Source: Nocardia donostiensis
GTDB lineage: Bacteria > Actinomycetota > Actinomycetes > Mycobacteriales > Mycobacteriaceae
NCBI RefSeq assembly: GCF_002081715.1
Contig: NZ_MUKP01000001.1
Location: forward strand, 62,001-126,000
Length of the DNA stretch: 64,000 nucleotides
Direction of reading: 5' to 3'
The notes under the pieces were generated by a model. That model saw only the letters and a program-made list of their open reading frames with translations. It made no database searches and was not told the DNA's origin. Both the position numbers and the translations under genes were made by a program. Below are positions 56,462-64,000 of this stretch, piece by piece (position 1 is the first letter of the stretch; the number at the start of each line of letters is the position of its first letter).

Positions 56462-56892
56462 TGGCCCCGCTGACCATCGAGCAGATGCTAGAGAACGCGC
56501 GCTCCCAACTGCGGCGGATCTACGCTTTCGAATTACCCGCGGCACTGGCCAGGGGCGCGATTCTGGTCGATATCCGGCCGCAGGCACAGCGGCGGCAGGA
56601 GGGCACGTTGCCGGGCGCGCTGGTGATAGAACGCAATGTGCTGGAGTGGCGGCTCGACCCGGCGAGTTCGGCGCGTTTGTCGCTGGCCGCCGACCACGAT
56701 GTGGAATGGATCGTGCTGTGCTCGCAGGGTTATACCTCTAGCCTGGCCGCGGCATCGTTGCGGCAACTCGGGCTGCACCGCGCCACCGACCTGGTCGGCG
56801 GCTATCAGGCATTGAAAGCTGCGGGGTTGCGTAACGTCGCGGTCGGCACCTCGCACTTCGCCAGGGAAGTCGAGTCGCTCGCGTCACTGTAA
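56461..56892 (+). CDS. Rhodanese-domain sulfurtransferase
   Basis: 143 residues, overlapping the dioxygenase stop by one base. A single rhodanese domain: ILVDIRPQAQRRQEGTLPGA (the entry motif) and the active-site Cys87 in IVLCSQGYTSSLAAA, followed by DLVGGYQALKAAG. It would transfer sulfane sulfur, consistent with a small cysteine catabolism or detoxification operon together with CDO. Confidence 0.9.
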   Translation: MAPLTIEQMLENARSQLRRIYAFELPAALARGAILVDIRPQAQRRQEGTLPGALVIERNVLEWRLDPASSARLSLAADHDVEWIVLCSQGYTSSLAAASLRQLGLHRATDLVGGYQALKAAGLRNVAVGTSHFAREVESLASL

Positions 56893-56908
56893 TTCTCACT
56901 GCAGGGTA

Positions 56909-56922
56909 GTAACGAATGTTAC
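56909..56922. promoter_or_regulatory. Palindrome upstream of lysS
   Basis: GTAAC-GAAT-GTTAC, 17 bp after the rhodanese stop and 171 bp before lysS. It could be an operator or a weak terminator; the following AT-rich stretch (about 56930-56948) is unusual for this genome. Confidence 0.35.
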
Positions 56923-57078
56923 CGGCTTGCAATACTTTTCGTATATAGGGCCGTTCGGCTCGCATTCAGTGCTGCCAGCATTGGGAATGATAGAAGGCAA
57001 GCCGACGCGCTGATCGATACCGATTTGTTACTGCTCCATCTAGGATGGGCGGCCCGCAAAACACTTTTCGGCGCACGC

Positions 57079-57084
57079 TAGGGT
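57079..57084 (+). promoter_or_regulatory. -10 box of a leaderless lysS promoter
   Basis: TAGGGT ends 8 nt before the GTG start at 57093. Confidence 0.5.
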
Positions 57085-57092
57085 AGTTCGAT

Positions 57093-58655
57093 GTGAGCAA
57101 CCCGAACCCCCCTTCGTCCGGCGGCTCCGCGGCGATTCCCGCGGGGCGATCCAGCCGCTCTGTGGAAGTCGACGACGTCCCCGAGCAGCTGCGGATTCGC
57201 CAGGAGAAGCGGGAGCGGCTACTCGCCGCGGGCGCCGAGGCTTACCCGGTTGCGGTGCCGCGCACGCATACTCTGGCCGAAATCCGGGCCGCCTATCCCG
57301 ACCTGGCCGCCGATACCGCGACCGGACAGGTGGTCGGTGTCGCCGGACGCGTCATTTTCATGCGTAATACCGGCAAGTTGTGTTTCGCCACCCTGCAGGA
57401 GGGCGACGGCACCAAACTGCAGGCGATGATCAGCCTGGCCGGTGTCGGGGCCGACGCGCTCGCGGCCTGGAAGGCCGATGTGGACCTCGGTGACATCGTT
57501 TTCGTGCACGGTGAGGTCATTGCCTCCCGGACCGGCGAATTGAGCGTTATGGCCGATTCCTGGTCGATGGCGTCGAAATCGCTGCGGCCGTTACCGGTGG
57601 CACACAAGGAGATGAACGAGGAATCGCGGGTCCGGCAGCGTTATGTGGACCTGATCGTGCGGCCGGAGGCCAGGCAGATGGCGCGCACCAGGGTCGCGAC
57701 GGTGCGCGCGCTGCGCGACGCGCTGGAGCGGCGCGGTTTCCTCGAGGTCGAAACACCCATGCTGCAGACGCTGCACGGCGGCGCGGCGGCACGTCCGTTC
57801 GTCACCCATTCCAATGCGCTGGATATGGACCTCTACCTGCGCATCGCGCCGGAGTTGTTCCTGAAGCGCTGCGTGGTCGGCGGGCTGGAGCGGGTGTTCG
57901 AGATCAACCGCAACTTCCGCAACGAAGGCGCCGACTCCACCCATTCGCCCGAGTTCGCGATGCTGGAGACCTACCAGGCGTACGGCACCTACGATGATTC
58001 GGCGCGAATGACTCGCGAATTGGTGCAAGAAGTGGCCGAGGCGGTGTTCGGAACTCATGTCGTTACGCTCGCGGACGGCACCGAATACGATCTCAGCGGC
58101 GAGTGGGCGACCGTCGAGATGTACCCGTCGCTATCGGACTCGCTCGGTGTCGAGGTGACCCCCGAAACTTCTGTTCCGGAATTGCTGACGCTCGCCGAAC
58201 GGGTTGGTCTGGAAATTCCCGCCGACAAGGGCTACGGCCACGGCAAACTAGTCGAAGAACTATGGGAGCACCAGTACGGCGAGAAGCTGTATGCGCCGAC
58301 TTTCGTTCGCGACTTCCCGGTCGAGACCTCTCCGTTGACTCGGCAGCATCGGGACAAGCCGGGCGTCACCGAGAAGTGGGATCTGTATGTGCGCGGCTTC
58401 GAGTTGGCCACCGGTTATTCGGAGTTGGTCGATCCGGTGATCCAGCGCGAGCGGTTCATGGATCAAGCGCGGCTTGCTGCCGCGGGTGATGACGAAGCGA
58501 TGTTGCTCGATGAAGACTTCCTTGCCGCGATGGAACACGGGATGCCCCCCACAACCGGAACGGGTATGGGAATCGATCGCTTGTTGATGGCTCTCACCGG
58601 ATTGGGAATCCGAGAAACGATACTGTTTCCAATAGTGCGTCCGGTGGCTCGTTGA
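57093..58655 (+). CDS. lysS: Lysyl-tRNA synthetase (class II)
   Basis: 520 residues, GTG start. It charges tRNA-Lys. N-terminal OB-fold ([20 protein letters not shown]), motif 1 around [20 protein letters not shown], motif 2 [20 protein letters not shown] and motif 3 [17 protein letters not shown]. Same place as mycobacterial lysS before lsr2. Confidence 0.97.
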   Translation: MSNPNPPSSGGSAAIPAGRSSRSVEVDDVPEQLRIRQEKRERLLAAGAEAYPVAVPRTHTLAEIRAAYPDLAADTATGQVVGVAGRVIFMRNTGKLCFATLQEGDGTKLQAMISLAGVGADALAAWKADVDLGDIVFVHGEVIASRTGELSVMADSWSMASKSLRPLPVAHKEMNEESRVRQRYVDLIVRPEARQMARTRVATVRALRDALERRGFLEVETPMLQTLHGGAAARPFVTHSNALDMDLYLRIAPELFLKRCVVGGLERVFEINRNFRNEGADSTHSPEFAMLETYQAYGTYDDSARMTRELVQEVAEAVFGTHVVTLADGTEYDLSGEWATVEMYPSLSDSLGVEVTPETSVPELLTLAERVGLEIPADKGYGHGKLVEELWEHQYGEKLYAPTFVRDFPVETSPLTRQHRDKPGVTEKWDLYVRGFELATGYSELVDPVIQRERFMDQARLAAAGDDEAMLLDEDFLAAMEHGMPPTTGTGMGIDRLLMALTGLGIRETILFPIVRPVAR

Positions 58656-58702
58656 CCGCTCGCATTGCATAGTCCAAGACTCATCTTGGCATTTTCCGAA
58701 TT

Positions 58703-58720
58703 CGAGGTATTCTTACCTCG
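58703..58720. repeat. Inverted repeat between lysS and lsr2
   Basis: CGAGGTA-TTCT-TACCTCG has 7-bp perfect arms; an overlapping TTACC-TCG-GGTAA lies at 58713-58725. It is 48-83 bp after lysS and 50 bp before lsr2, so it could end lysS transcripts or be an operator in the lsr2 promoter. Confidence 0.5.
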
Positions 58721-58769
58721 GGTAATCGGCCTGGGCTAGGTCGCACGATTTCGAGAGGACGTTCATCTC

Positions 58770-59129
58770 ATGGCAAAGAAGGTCACCGTTAGCCTGATCG
58801 ACGATGTCGACGGTGAGTCCATCGCGGACGAGACCATCGAGTTCGGAATCGATGGTGTGTCGTACGAGATCGACCTGTCGTCGGCAAATGCGGCGAAGCT
58901 GCGTGAAGAGATGGAGCAGTGGGTTTCCAGTGCTCGTCGGGTGAGCGGTCGGCGGCGGGTGAAGACGGCTGGTGGCGCCGGGACTTCGACCAAGAGCCGG
59001 GTCTCCATCGATCGCGAACAAAGCGCTGCAATTCGTGAGTGGGCGCGTCGGAATGGCCACAAGGTTTCGGCCCGTGGTCGTATCTCGGCCGACATCACCG
59101 ACGCATACAACAAAGCGGCGAAGAGCTAG
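58770..59129 (+). CDS. lsr2: Nucleoid-associated protein Lsr2
   Basis: 119 residues. The N-terminal dimerisation/oligomerisation domain ([40 protein letters not shown]) and the C-terminal AT-hook-like domain with the Arg102-Gly103-Arg104 motif ([17 protein letters not shown]) are complete. It bridges DNA and silences AT-rich, often acquired, genes. GAGAGGA lies about 12 nt before the ATG. Confidence 0.97.
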   Translation: MAKKVTVSLIDDVDGESIADETIEFGIDGVSYEIDLSSANAAKLREEMEQWVSSARRVSGRRRVKTAGGAGTSTKSRVSIDREQSAAIREWARRNGHKVSARGRISADITDAYNKAAKS

Positions 59130-59215
59130 TTTTTTTCCGGCCGCCGCCCGGTTGGCACGTATGATCTGGCGGCAGGCCGCGCTTTCTCCATAGCATTTAT
59201 GAATTACCGCTGCGT

Positions 59216-59244
59216 AGCCGGGATGGCCATCCGCCGTCCCGGCT
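59216..59244. terminator. Hairpin after lsr2
   Basis: AGCCGGGA and TCCCGGCT pair perfectly around a 13-nt loop, 87 bp after the lsr2 stop. There is no U tract. The 286-bp gap between lsr2 and the FHA gene is otherwise gene-free. Confidence 0.4.
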
Positions 59245-59415
59245 GCGGCGTGCTCGGCGTTGGTGCCTCCCGGCGGACCGGTGATCGATCTTGCTCGCAG
59301 TATCGCGGCCCGGCACCATGGAAGTATCGCGGGCGGGCTCATCATGCCGGTGAGGTCTTCCGTGAACGGCGCATTCACGCCGGTATCCGATAGGGAGAGA
59401 TGAGGTATCGGCACG

Positions 59416-60039
59416 GTGACCGGTTTCGTCGGATCGTTCCTGCGATTCACCGATGACCAGGGTCGCAGGCATGAGCTGATGCTGTCCCCGGACCGGGAAC
59501 GCATCACCATCGGGCGGTCCGCTCACGCCGACCTGTCATTGCGCTGGGATGCGGAGGTTTCGCGGCTGCACGCCGCCGTCGAATACCTGGGCGCGCAGTG
59601 GACCATCGTGGACGACGGCCTCTCCCGTAACGGCACCTTCGTCAACGGCGAGCGGCTCACGGGTAGGCGCAGGCTCATCGCGGGTGACCGTATTCGGGTG
59701 GGTACATCGCTGGTGTCTTTCCATGATTTCGGCAGTGTCGCCGATGATGCGACCCGGGCGTCCGGCGGAACAATACCGACCGTGCGGTCCCTCACCGAAA
59801 CACAACGTGCGGTGCTGATCGCGCTGTGCCGTCCGTACAAACACGGTGCCGGATTCGCTACCCCTGCATCCAACCAGCAAATTGCTGGCGAACTATTTCT
59901 CAGTGTCGACGCCGTCAAGACTCATCTACGCGCATTGTTCGCCAAATTCGGTGTAGCAGATCTGCCGCAGAACCAGAAACGCGTCCGGCTGGCCGCGCTG
60001 GCCATGCAAAGCGGGGTCATTTCCGACCGCGATTTGTAA
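59416..60039 (+). CDS. FHA-domain protein with C-terminal LuxR-like HTH
   Basis: 207 residues, GTG start. An N-terminal FHA domain (ITIGRSAHADLSLRWDAEVS, RLHAAVEY and SRNGTFVNGERL) binds phosphothreonine. The C-terminal 70 residues read as a LuxR-type HTH (LTETQRAVLIALCRPYKHGA; SNQQIAGELFLSVDAVKTHL). It therefore looks like a transcription factor read by Ser/Thr kinase signalling. It lies between lsr2 and clpC, which are closer together in mycobacteria. Confidence 0.88.
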   Translation: MTGFVGSFLRFTDDQGRRHELMLSPDRERITIGRSAHADLSLRWDAEVSRLHAAVEYLGAQWTIVDDGLSRNGTFVNGERLTGRRRLIAGDRIRVGTSLVSFHDFGSVADDATRASGGTIPTVRSLTETQRAVLIALCRPYKHGAGFATPASNQQIAGELFLSVDAVKTHLRALFAKFGVADLPQNQKRVRLAALAMQSGVISDRDL

Positions 60040-60198
60040 CAGGTTTTCCGTATTCGAGCCGTTTGCCCTGATCACGGGACTCGTAGACGGTCGCTTGGGT
60101 ACGCGAGCGTCTCGACCATGTTCTGCCGCCCGCCGCTGCTCTTGACTGGACTGACGAATCGGAGCGCGCCGCGCCCGATCTGATCAGCAGGAGAACAA

Positions 60199-60774
60199 AT
60201 GACCGCAGTACGAATCATCGCCCTGGTGACGGCGACGTTGGCAACAGGATTGATCGCGGGCCTCTTCTACGCTTACGCGATATCGGTGATGCCCGCCTTG
60301 GCCAGGATGGACGACCGGACCGTGGTCGAGACGATGCAGCGGATCAACGTGGTGATCATCAACCCGCTGTTCATGATCGCATTCCTCGGCACCGTCGGAT
60401 TCGGCCTCGCCGCTGCCGCGGTGCACCTGGGCGGGCAACACCGGGCGACGCTCGTCTGGGTGGCAGTGGCCTTGGCGCTCAACGTGGTCGCTTTCGTGGT
60501 GACCGTGGCCTGCAATGTCCCGCTGAATGATCAGCTTGCCGCCGCGGGCGCACCGGAAGCGCTCACCGACCCGGCGGCGGTACGGGCGCAGTTCGAAAAC
60601 CCTTGGGTGCGTTGGAATATCATCCGCGCGGTATTGCACACCCTCGCATTCGCCGTGCTGTGTGGTGCACTGTTCACCGCGGGAGTGCAGTCCGGGCAGG
60701 ACCGGGCTGATCAGGTCGGTGAGCCCCGGCTGTTCGGGCAGGTGGCCGCGGGTGGCGAGACGGTGCTTCGGTGA
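60199..60774 (+). CDS. DUF1772-family membrane protein
   Basis: 191 residues with four membrane segments (IIALVTATLATGLIAGLFYA; FMIAFLGTVGFGLAAAAVHL; LVWVAVALALNVVAFVVTVA; VLHTLAFAVLCGALF). The AYAISVMPALARMDDRT pattern and the N-x-x-W-x-R-W-N region (FENPWVRWNIIRA) fit DUF1772, distantly related to anthrone oxygenases. AGGAG precedes the ATG. Function unknown. Confidence 0.88.
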   Translation: MTAVRIIALVTATLATGLIAGLFYAYAISVMPALARMDDRTVVETMQRINVVIINPLFMIAFLGTVGFGLAAAAVHLGGQHRATLVWVAVALALNVVAFVVTVACNVPLNDQLAAAGAPEALTDPAAVRAQFENPWVRWNIIRAVLHTLAFAVLCGALFTAGVQSGQDRADQVGEPRLFGQVAAGGETVLR

Positions 60775-61421
60775 TCGGTGGCTGGTGATCGATGGTTCCA
60801 GTGGGCCGGGGTTCAGTGGGCTGGAGTTCAGTGGACCAGCGTTCAGCGACTTCGGCCAGGCTGGGCCAGGTGTTGCGGTCCGATTTCCGGACGCGGGAAT
60901 GCGACAGCGATCGCACGCGTTGACCCCTCGTGACAGCAGCGCCGCCGGTTTCGGCTACGTCATGTCCGGGTAGGCCCATCGCGAGTCGGTTCCATGGACG
61001 GATCCGCCGTGAACAGCGAATCGGGTCGGTCTCGGTGCCGCGAGTCGTGAATAGGCTGCGGCGGGGAGTGGGCCAGAGGTATCTGTAGGTGTCGGTAGGG
61101 GTCGGTAGACACCGAGCACCGCCGGTTCCGCTTCCGTCTTCCCGTCAGCGGGAGGCTCGGTGTTCGCTCTGGGCAAAACTTGCTTGGAAACGAAACCGGG
61201 TCCACGGGCGTTATGAATGAATAACCATGCTGTCGCCGGGTTCCCTTCGGGGTGGACCGGCGGCGGCGGAATCCCCTGCCAACTAGAGTGGAGGCGGGGG
61301 CCGCAACCCCCGGCCTTCGTGGCAGGCTGACGGCTAGGTTCGTCACCGATGGCGTCCGGTTTGTACCAGTGCGAACGCTGCGTCGGTTGCCAGAGAGTCG
61401 GAGCAGGAGAGTGAGGGAGCG
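60775..61421. other. Long leader/promoter region of clpC
   Basis: No gene is seen in 647 bp. It holds a 15-bp tandem repeat (60795-60855), GTCGGTAG repeats around 61090-61110, the inverted repeat GTTAT-GAATGA-ATAAC (61210-61225), a candidate -10 box TAGAGT (61284-61289) and a GC hairpin CGGGGG/CCCCCG (61295-61312). clpC is probably controlled from several sites here. Confidence 0.5.
60795..60855. repeat. Four tandem 15-16-bp repeats
   Basis: Copies start at 60795, 60811, 60826 and 60841, each beginning GTTC(C)AG and mostly GTTCAGTGGGCTGGA-like; the last is more degenerate. They lie about 20 bp after the DUF1772 gene. Confidence 0.7.
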
Positions 61422-63965
61422 ATGTTCGAGAGGTTCACCGACCGCGCGAGGCGCGTCGTCGTCTTGGCCCAGGAAGAGGCCAGGATGCTCAACCACAACT
61501 ACATCGGCACCGAGCACATCCTGCTGGGGCTGATCCACGAAGGCGAGGGCGTCGCAGCCAAGTCGCTCGAGTCGCTCGGTATTTCGCTGGAAGGTGTGCG
61601 CAGCCAGGTCGAGGAGATCATCGGTCAGGGGCAGCAGGCTCCGTCCGGTCATATCCCGTTCACCCCGCGTGCCAAGAAGGTGCTGGAGCTGAGCCTGCGC
61701 GAAGCGTTGCAGCTCGGCCACAACTACATCGGCACCGAGCACATCCTGCTGGGGCTGATCCGTGAGGGCGAGGGCGTGGCCGCCCAGGTGCTGGTCAAGC
61801 TCGGCGCCGACCTGAACCGGGTCCGCCAGCAGGTCATCCAGCTGCTGTCCGGTTATCAGGGCAAGGAGCCGGTGGAATCCGGTGCCCGCGGCGAAACGGG
61901 CACCCCGTCCACCTCGCTGGTGCTCGACCAGTTCGGCCGGAACCTGACCCAGGCCGCGCTGGAGGGCAAGCTCGACCCGGTCATCGGCCGCTCGAAGGAG
62001 ATCGAGCGCGTGATGCAGGTGCTGAGCCGCCGCACCAAGAACAACCCGGTGCTGATCGGCGAGCCCGGCGTCGGTAAGACCGCCGTCGTCGAGGGCCTGG
62101 CGCAGGCCATCGTCAACGGCGAGGTGCCGGAAACGCTGAAGGACAAGCAGCTCTACACCCTCGACCTGGGTTCCCTGGTCGCGGGCAGCCGCTACCGTGG
62201 TGATTTCGAAGAGCGCCTGAAGAAGGTGCTCAAGGAGATCAACACCCGCGGCGACATCATCCTGTTCATCGACGAGCTGCACACGCTGGTCGGTGCGGGT
62301 GCCGCCGAGGGCGCCATCGACGCGGCTTCCATCCTCAAGCCGAAGCTGGCCCGCGGTGAACTGCAGACCATCGGCGCCACCACCCTCGACGAATACCGCA
62401 AGTACATCGAGAAGGACGCCGCCCTGGAGCGCCGCTTCCAGCCGGTCCAGGTGGGCGAGCCGACAGTCGAGCACACCATCAATATCCTCAAGGGCCTGCG
62501 CGACCGCTACGAGGCACATCACCGGGTCTCCATCACCGATGGTGCGCTGGTTGCCGCCGCGACCCTGGCCGACCGCTACATCAACGACCGGTTCCTGCCG
62601 GACAAGGCGATCGACCTGATCGACGAGGCAGGCGCCCGGATGCGTATCCGTCGCATGACCGCGCCGCCGGACCTGCGCGAATTCGACGACAAGATCGCCG
62701 ACGCGCGCCGGGAGAAGGAGTCCGCGATCGACGCGCAGGACTTCGAGAAGGCCGCGCGCCTGCGGGACAAGGAAAAGCAGCTGGTCGCCAAGCGGGCCGA
62801 GCGGGAGAAGCAGTGGCGTTCCGGTGACCTGGACGTCGTCGCCGAGGTCGACGACGAGCAGATCGCGGAGGTACTGGCCAACTGGACCGGTATCCCGGTG
62901 TTCAAGCTCACCGAGGAGGAGACCACCAGGCTGCTCCGTATGGAGGACGAGCTGCACAAGCGGATCATCGGCCAGGAGGATGCCGTCAAGGCTGTCTCCA
63001 AGGCGATCCGACGCACTCGTGCCGGCCTGAAGGACCCGAAGCGTCCGTCCGGTTCGTTCATCTTCGCCGGCCCGTCCGGTGTCGGTAAGACCGAGCTGTC
63101 CAAGGCGCTGGCGAACTTCCTGTTCGGCGAGGACGATGCGCTCATCCAGATTGATATGGGCGAGTTCCACGACCGCTTCACCGCCTCGCGGCTGTTCGGT
63201 GCCCCTCCGGGCTATGTCGGCTACGAGGAGGGCGGCCAGCTCACCGAGAAGGTGCGCCGCAAGCCGTTCTCGGTTGTGCTGTTCGACGAGATCGAAAAGG
63301 CCCACCAGGAGATCTACAACACGCTGTTGCAGGTGTTGGAGGACGGCCGCCTCACCGACGGCCAGGGCCGGACCGTGGACTTCAAGAACACGGTGCTGAT
63401 CTTCACCTCGAACCTCGGCACCTCGGATATCTCGAAGGCCGTCGGGTTGGGCTTCTCCCAGTCCAACAACGAGGGCTCGAACTACGAGCGGATGAAGCTC
63501 AAGGTCAACGACGAGCTGAAGAAGCACTTCCGTCCCGAGTTCCTCAACCGTATCGACGACGTGATCGTCTTCCACCAGCTCACCACCGACCAGATCGTGG
63601 AGATGGTGGACCTGATGATCGGCCGCGTCGAGACGCAGCTGAAGAACAAGGACATGGCGATCGAACTCACCGATACCGCCAAGAAGCTGCTGGCCAAGCG
63701 TGGTTTCGACCCCGTGCTCGGTGCCCGGCCGCTGCGCCGCACCATCCAGCGCGAGATCGAGGACCAGCTGTCGGAGAAGATCCTGTTCGGCGAGATCGGC
63801 CCCGGCCAGACCGTCCAGGTCGATGTCGAGGGCTGGGACGGCGAAGGCTCCGGCGAGGACGCCAGGTTCACCTTCACCAGCAAAGCGAAGCTGACCAAGG
63901 ACTCCGCTGACAAGCCGGTCGCTGCGCTCGCAGGCGCGGGCGAGGGCGAGGCCGCAGCCGAATAA
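61422..63965 (+). CDS. clpC: ATP-dependent Clp protease ATPase subunit ClpC
   Basis: 847 residues. Hsp100 unfoldase partner of ClpP. Two N-terminal Clp repeats, both containing [19 protein letters not shown] motifs; D1 Walker [16 protein letters not shown]; middle UVR-like coiled coil ([20 protein letters not shown]); D2 Walker [16 protein letters not shown]; ClpP-interaction loop region near VGLGFS. Length and motifs match mycobacterial ClpC1. Ribosome binding site GAGGGAG just before the ATG. Confidence 0.97.
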   Translation: MFERFTDRARRVVVLAQEEARMLNHNYIGTEHILLGLIHEGEGVAAKSLESLGISLEGVRSQVEEIIGQGQQAPSGHIPFTPRAKKVLELSLREALQLGHNYIGTEHILLGLIREGEGVAAQVLVKLGADLNRVRQQVIQLLSGYQGKEPVESGARGETGTPSTSLVLDQFGRNLTQAALEGKLDPVIGRSKEIERVMQVLSRRTKNNPVLIGEPGVGKTAVVEGLAQAIVNGEVPETLKDKQLYTLDLGSLVAGSRYRGDFEERLKKVLKEINTRGDIILFIDELHTLVGAGAAEGAIDAASILKPKLARGELQTIGATTLDEYRKYIEKDAALERRFQPVQVGEPTVEHTINILKGLRDRYEAHHRVSITDGALVAAATLADRYINDRFLPDKAIDLIDEAGARMRIRRMTAPPDLREFDDKIADARREKESAIDAQDFEKAARLRDKEKQLVAKRAEREKQWRSGDLDVVAEVDDEQIAEVLANWTGIPVFKLTEEETTRLLRMEDELHKRIIGQEDAVKAVSKAIRRTRAGLKDPKRPSGSFIFAGPSGVGKTELSKALANFLFGEDDALIQIDMGEFHDRFTASRLFGAPPGYVGYEEGGQLTEKVRRKPFSVVLFDEIEKAHQEIYNTLLQVLEDGRLTDGQGRTVDFKNTVLIFTSNLGTSDISKAVGLGFSQSNNEGSNYERMKLKVNDELKKHFRPEFLNRIDDVIVFHQLTTDQIVEMVDLMIGRVETQLKNKDMAIELTDTAKKLLAKRGFDPVLGARPLRRTIQREIEDQLSEKILFGEIGPGQTVQVDVEGWDGEGSGEDARFTFTSKAKLTKDSADKPVAALAGAGEGEAAAE

Positions 63966-64000
63966 CCTCATAACGGCGAATGTGCCGGTCACCGATTGTC

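Noticed and set aside
60960..63992. A 1010-codon open frame antisense to clpC
   Set aside because: It mirrors clpC in a GC-rich genome, has Leu/Val/Asp/Gly-rich shadow composition and no motifs.
1..64000. CRISPR arrays, insertion sequences and rRNA genes
   Set aside because: No regularly spaced repeats, transposase motifs or rRNA-like stretches were seen.

Overview
The window is GC-rich, gene-dense actinobacterial chromosome, most likely from Nocardia or a close relative in the Mycobacteriales. Gene content and order match the Mycobacterium tuberculosis segments topA-holB-tRNA-Thr, ppa-dacB-DUF2342-tilS-hpt and ftsH-folE-folP-folB-folK-DUF3180-(membrane protein)-DUF2520-panC-panD-coaX-lysS-lsr2-clpC1. 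GTG and TTG starts are common, many genes overlap by 4 bp (ATGA or GTGA), and several starts lie 6-8 nt after a TAnnnT -10 box (leaderless transcripts).

Layout. 0-3.8 kb: 3' part of topA, a DinB-like protein, holB and tRNA-Thr(CGT). 3.8-9.1 kb: an accessory-looking stretch next to the tRNA, with an MFS exporter, orphan proteins, an XRE/TPR-like regulator and three small genes behind a control region carrying four TGCCACT motifs. 9.1-17.6 kb: a seven-gene acyl-CoA catabolic operon on the minus strand (thiolase, FAS1-like/MaoC hydratase pair, SDR, acyl-CoA dehydrogenase, acyl-CoA synthetase, tandem TetR), facing a divergent SMP-30 lactonase across a perfect TGAGAC-TT-GTCTCA palindrome. 17.6-26.5 kb: an oxidoreductase, an alpha/beta hydrolase, a DUF2752 membrane protein, and a 1388-residue Pls/PosA-type NRPS-like polymer synthetase translationally coupled to an M1 peptidase. 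27-34 kb: flavin reductase, YbaK deacylase, dienoyl-CoA isomerase-like protein, then ppa, dacB, DUF2342, tilS and hpt. 34-45.5 kb: an insertion relative to the mycobacterial order, with a membrane Ser/Thr kinase having a DFN motif, amidase, LysR, SDR, succinate-semialdehyde dehydrogenase, PucR and DUF proteins. 45.8-64 kb: the conserved ftsH-fol-pan-coaX-lysS-lsr2-clpC block, interrupted by a cysteine dioxygenase/rhodanese pair (between coaX and lysS) and by FHA-HTH and DUF1772 genes (between lsr2 and clpC).

Functional links. folE-folP-folB-folK make dihydropteroate precursors in one overlapping operon. panC-panD-coaX supply pantothenate and its phosphorylation. FtsH and ClpC are AAA+ proteolysis components. 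The two most interesting signals are (i) the leader of the cysteine dioxygenase operon: a promoter whose predicted start coincides with a leaderless 13-codon uORF ending in consecutive Cys codons, followed by mutually exclusive hairpins, which is the layout of a cysteine-responsive attenuator; and (ii) the Pls-like synthetase, whose hand-read specificity code (D-A-E-S-I-G-T-V-V-K) matches a known lysine code at eight of ten positions.

All assignments are from reading the sequence; no database search was run.
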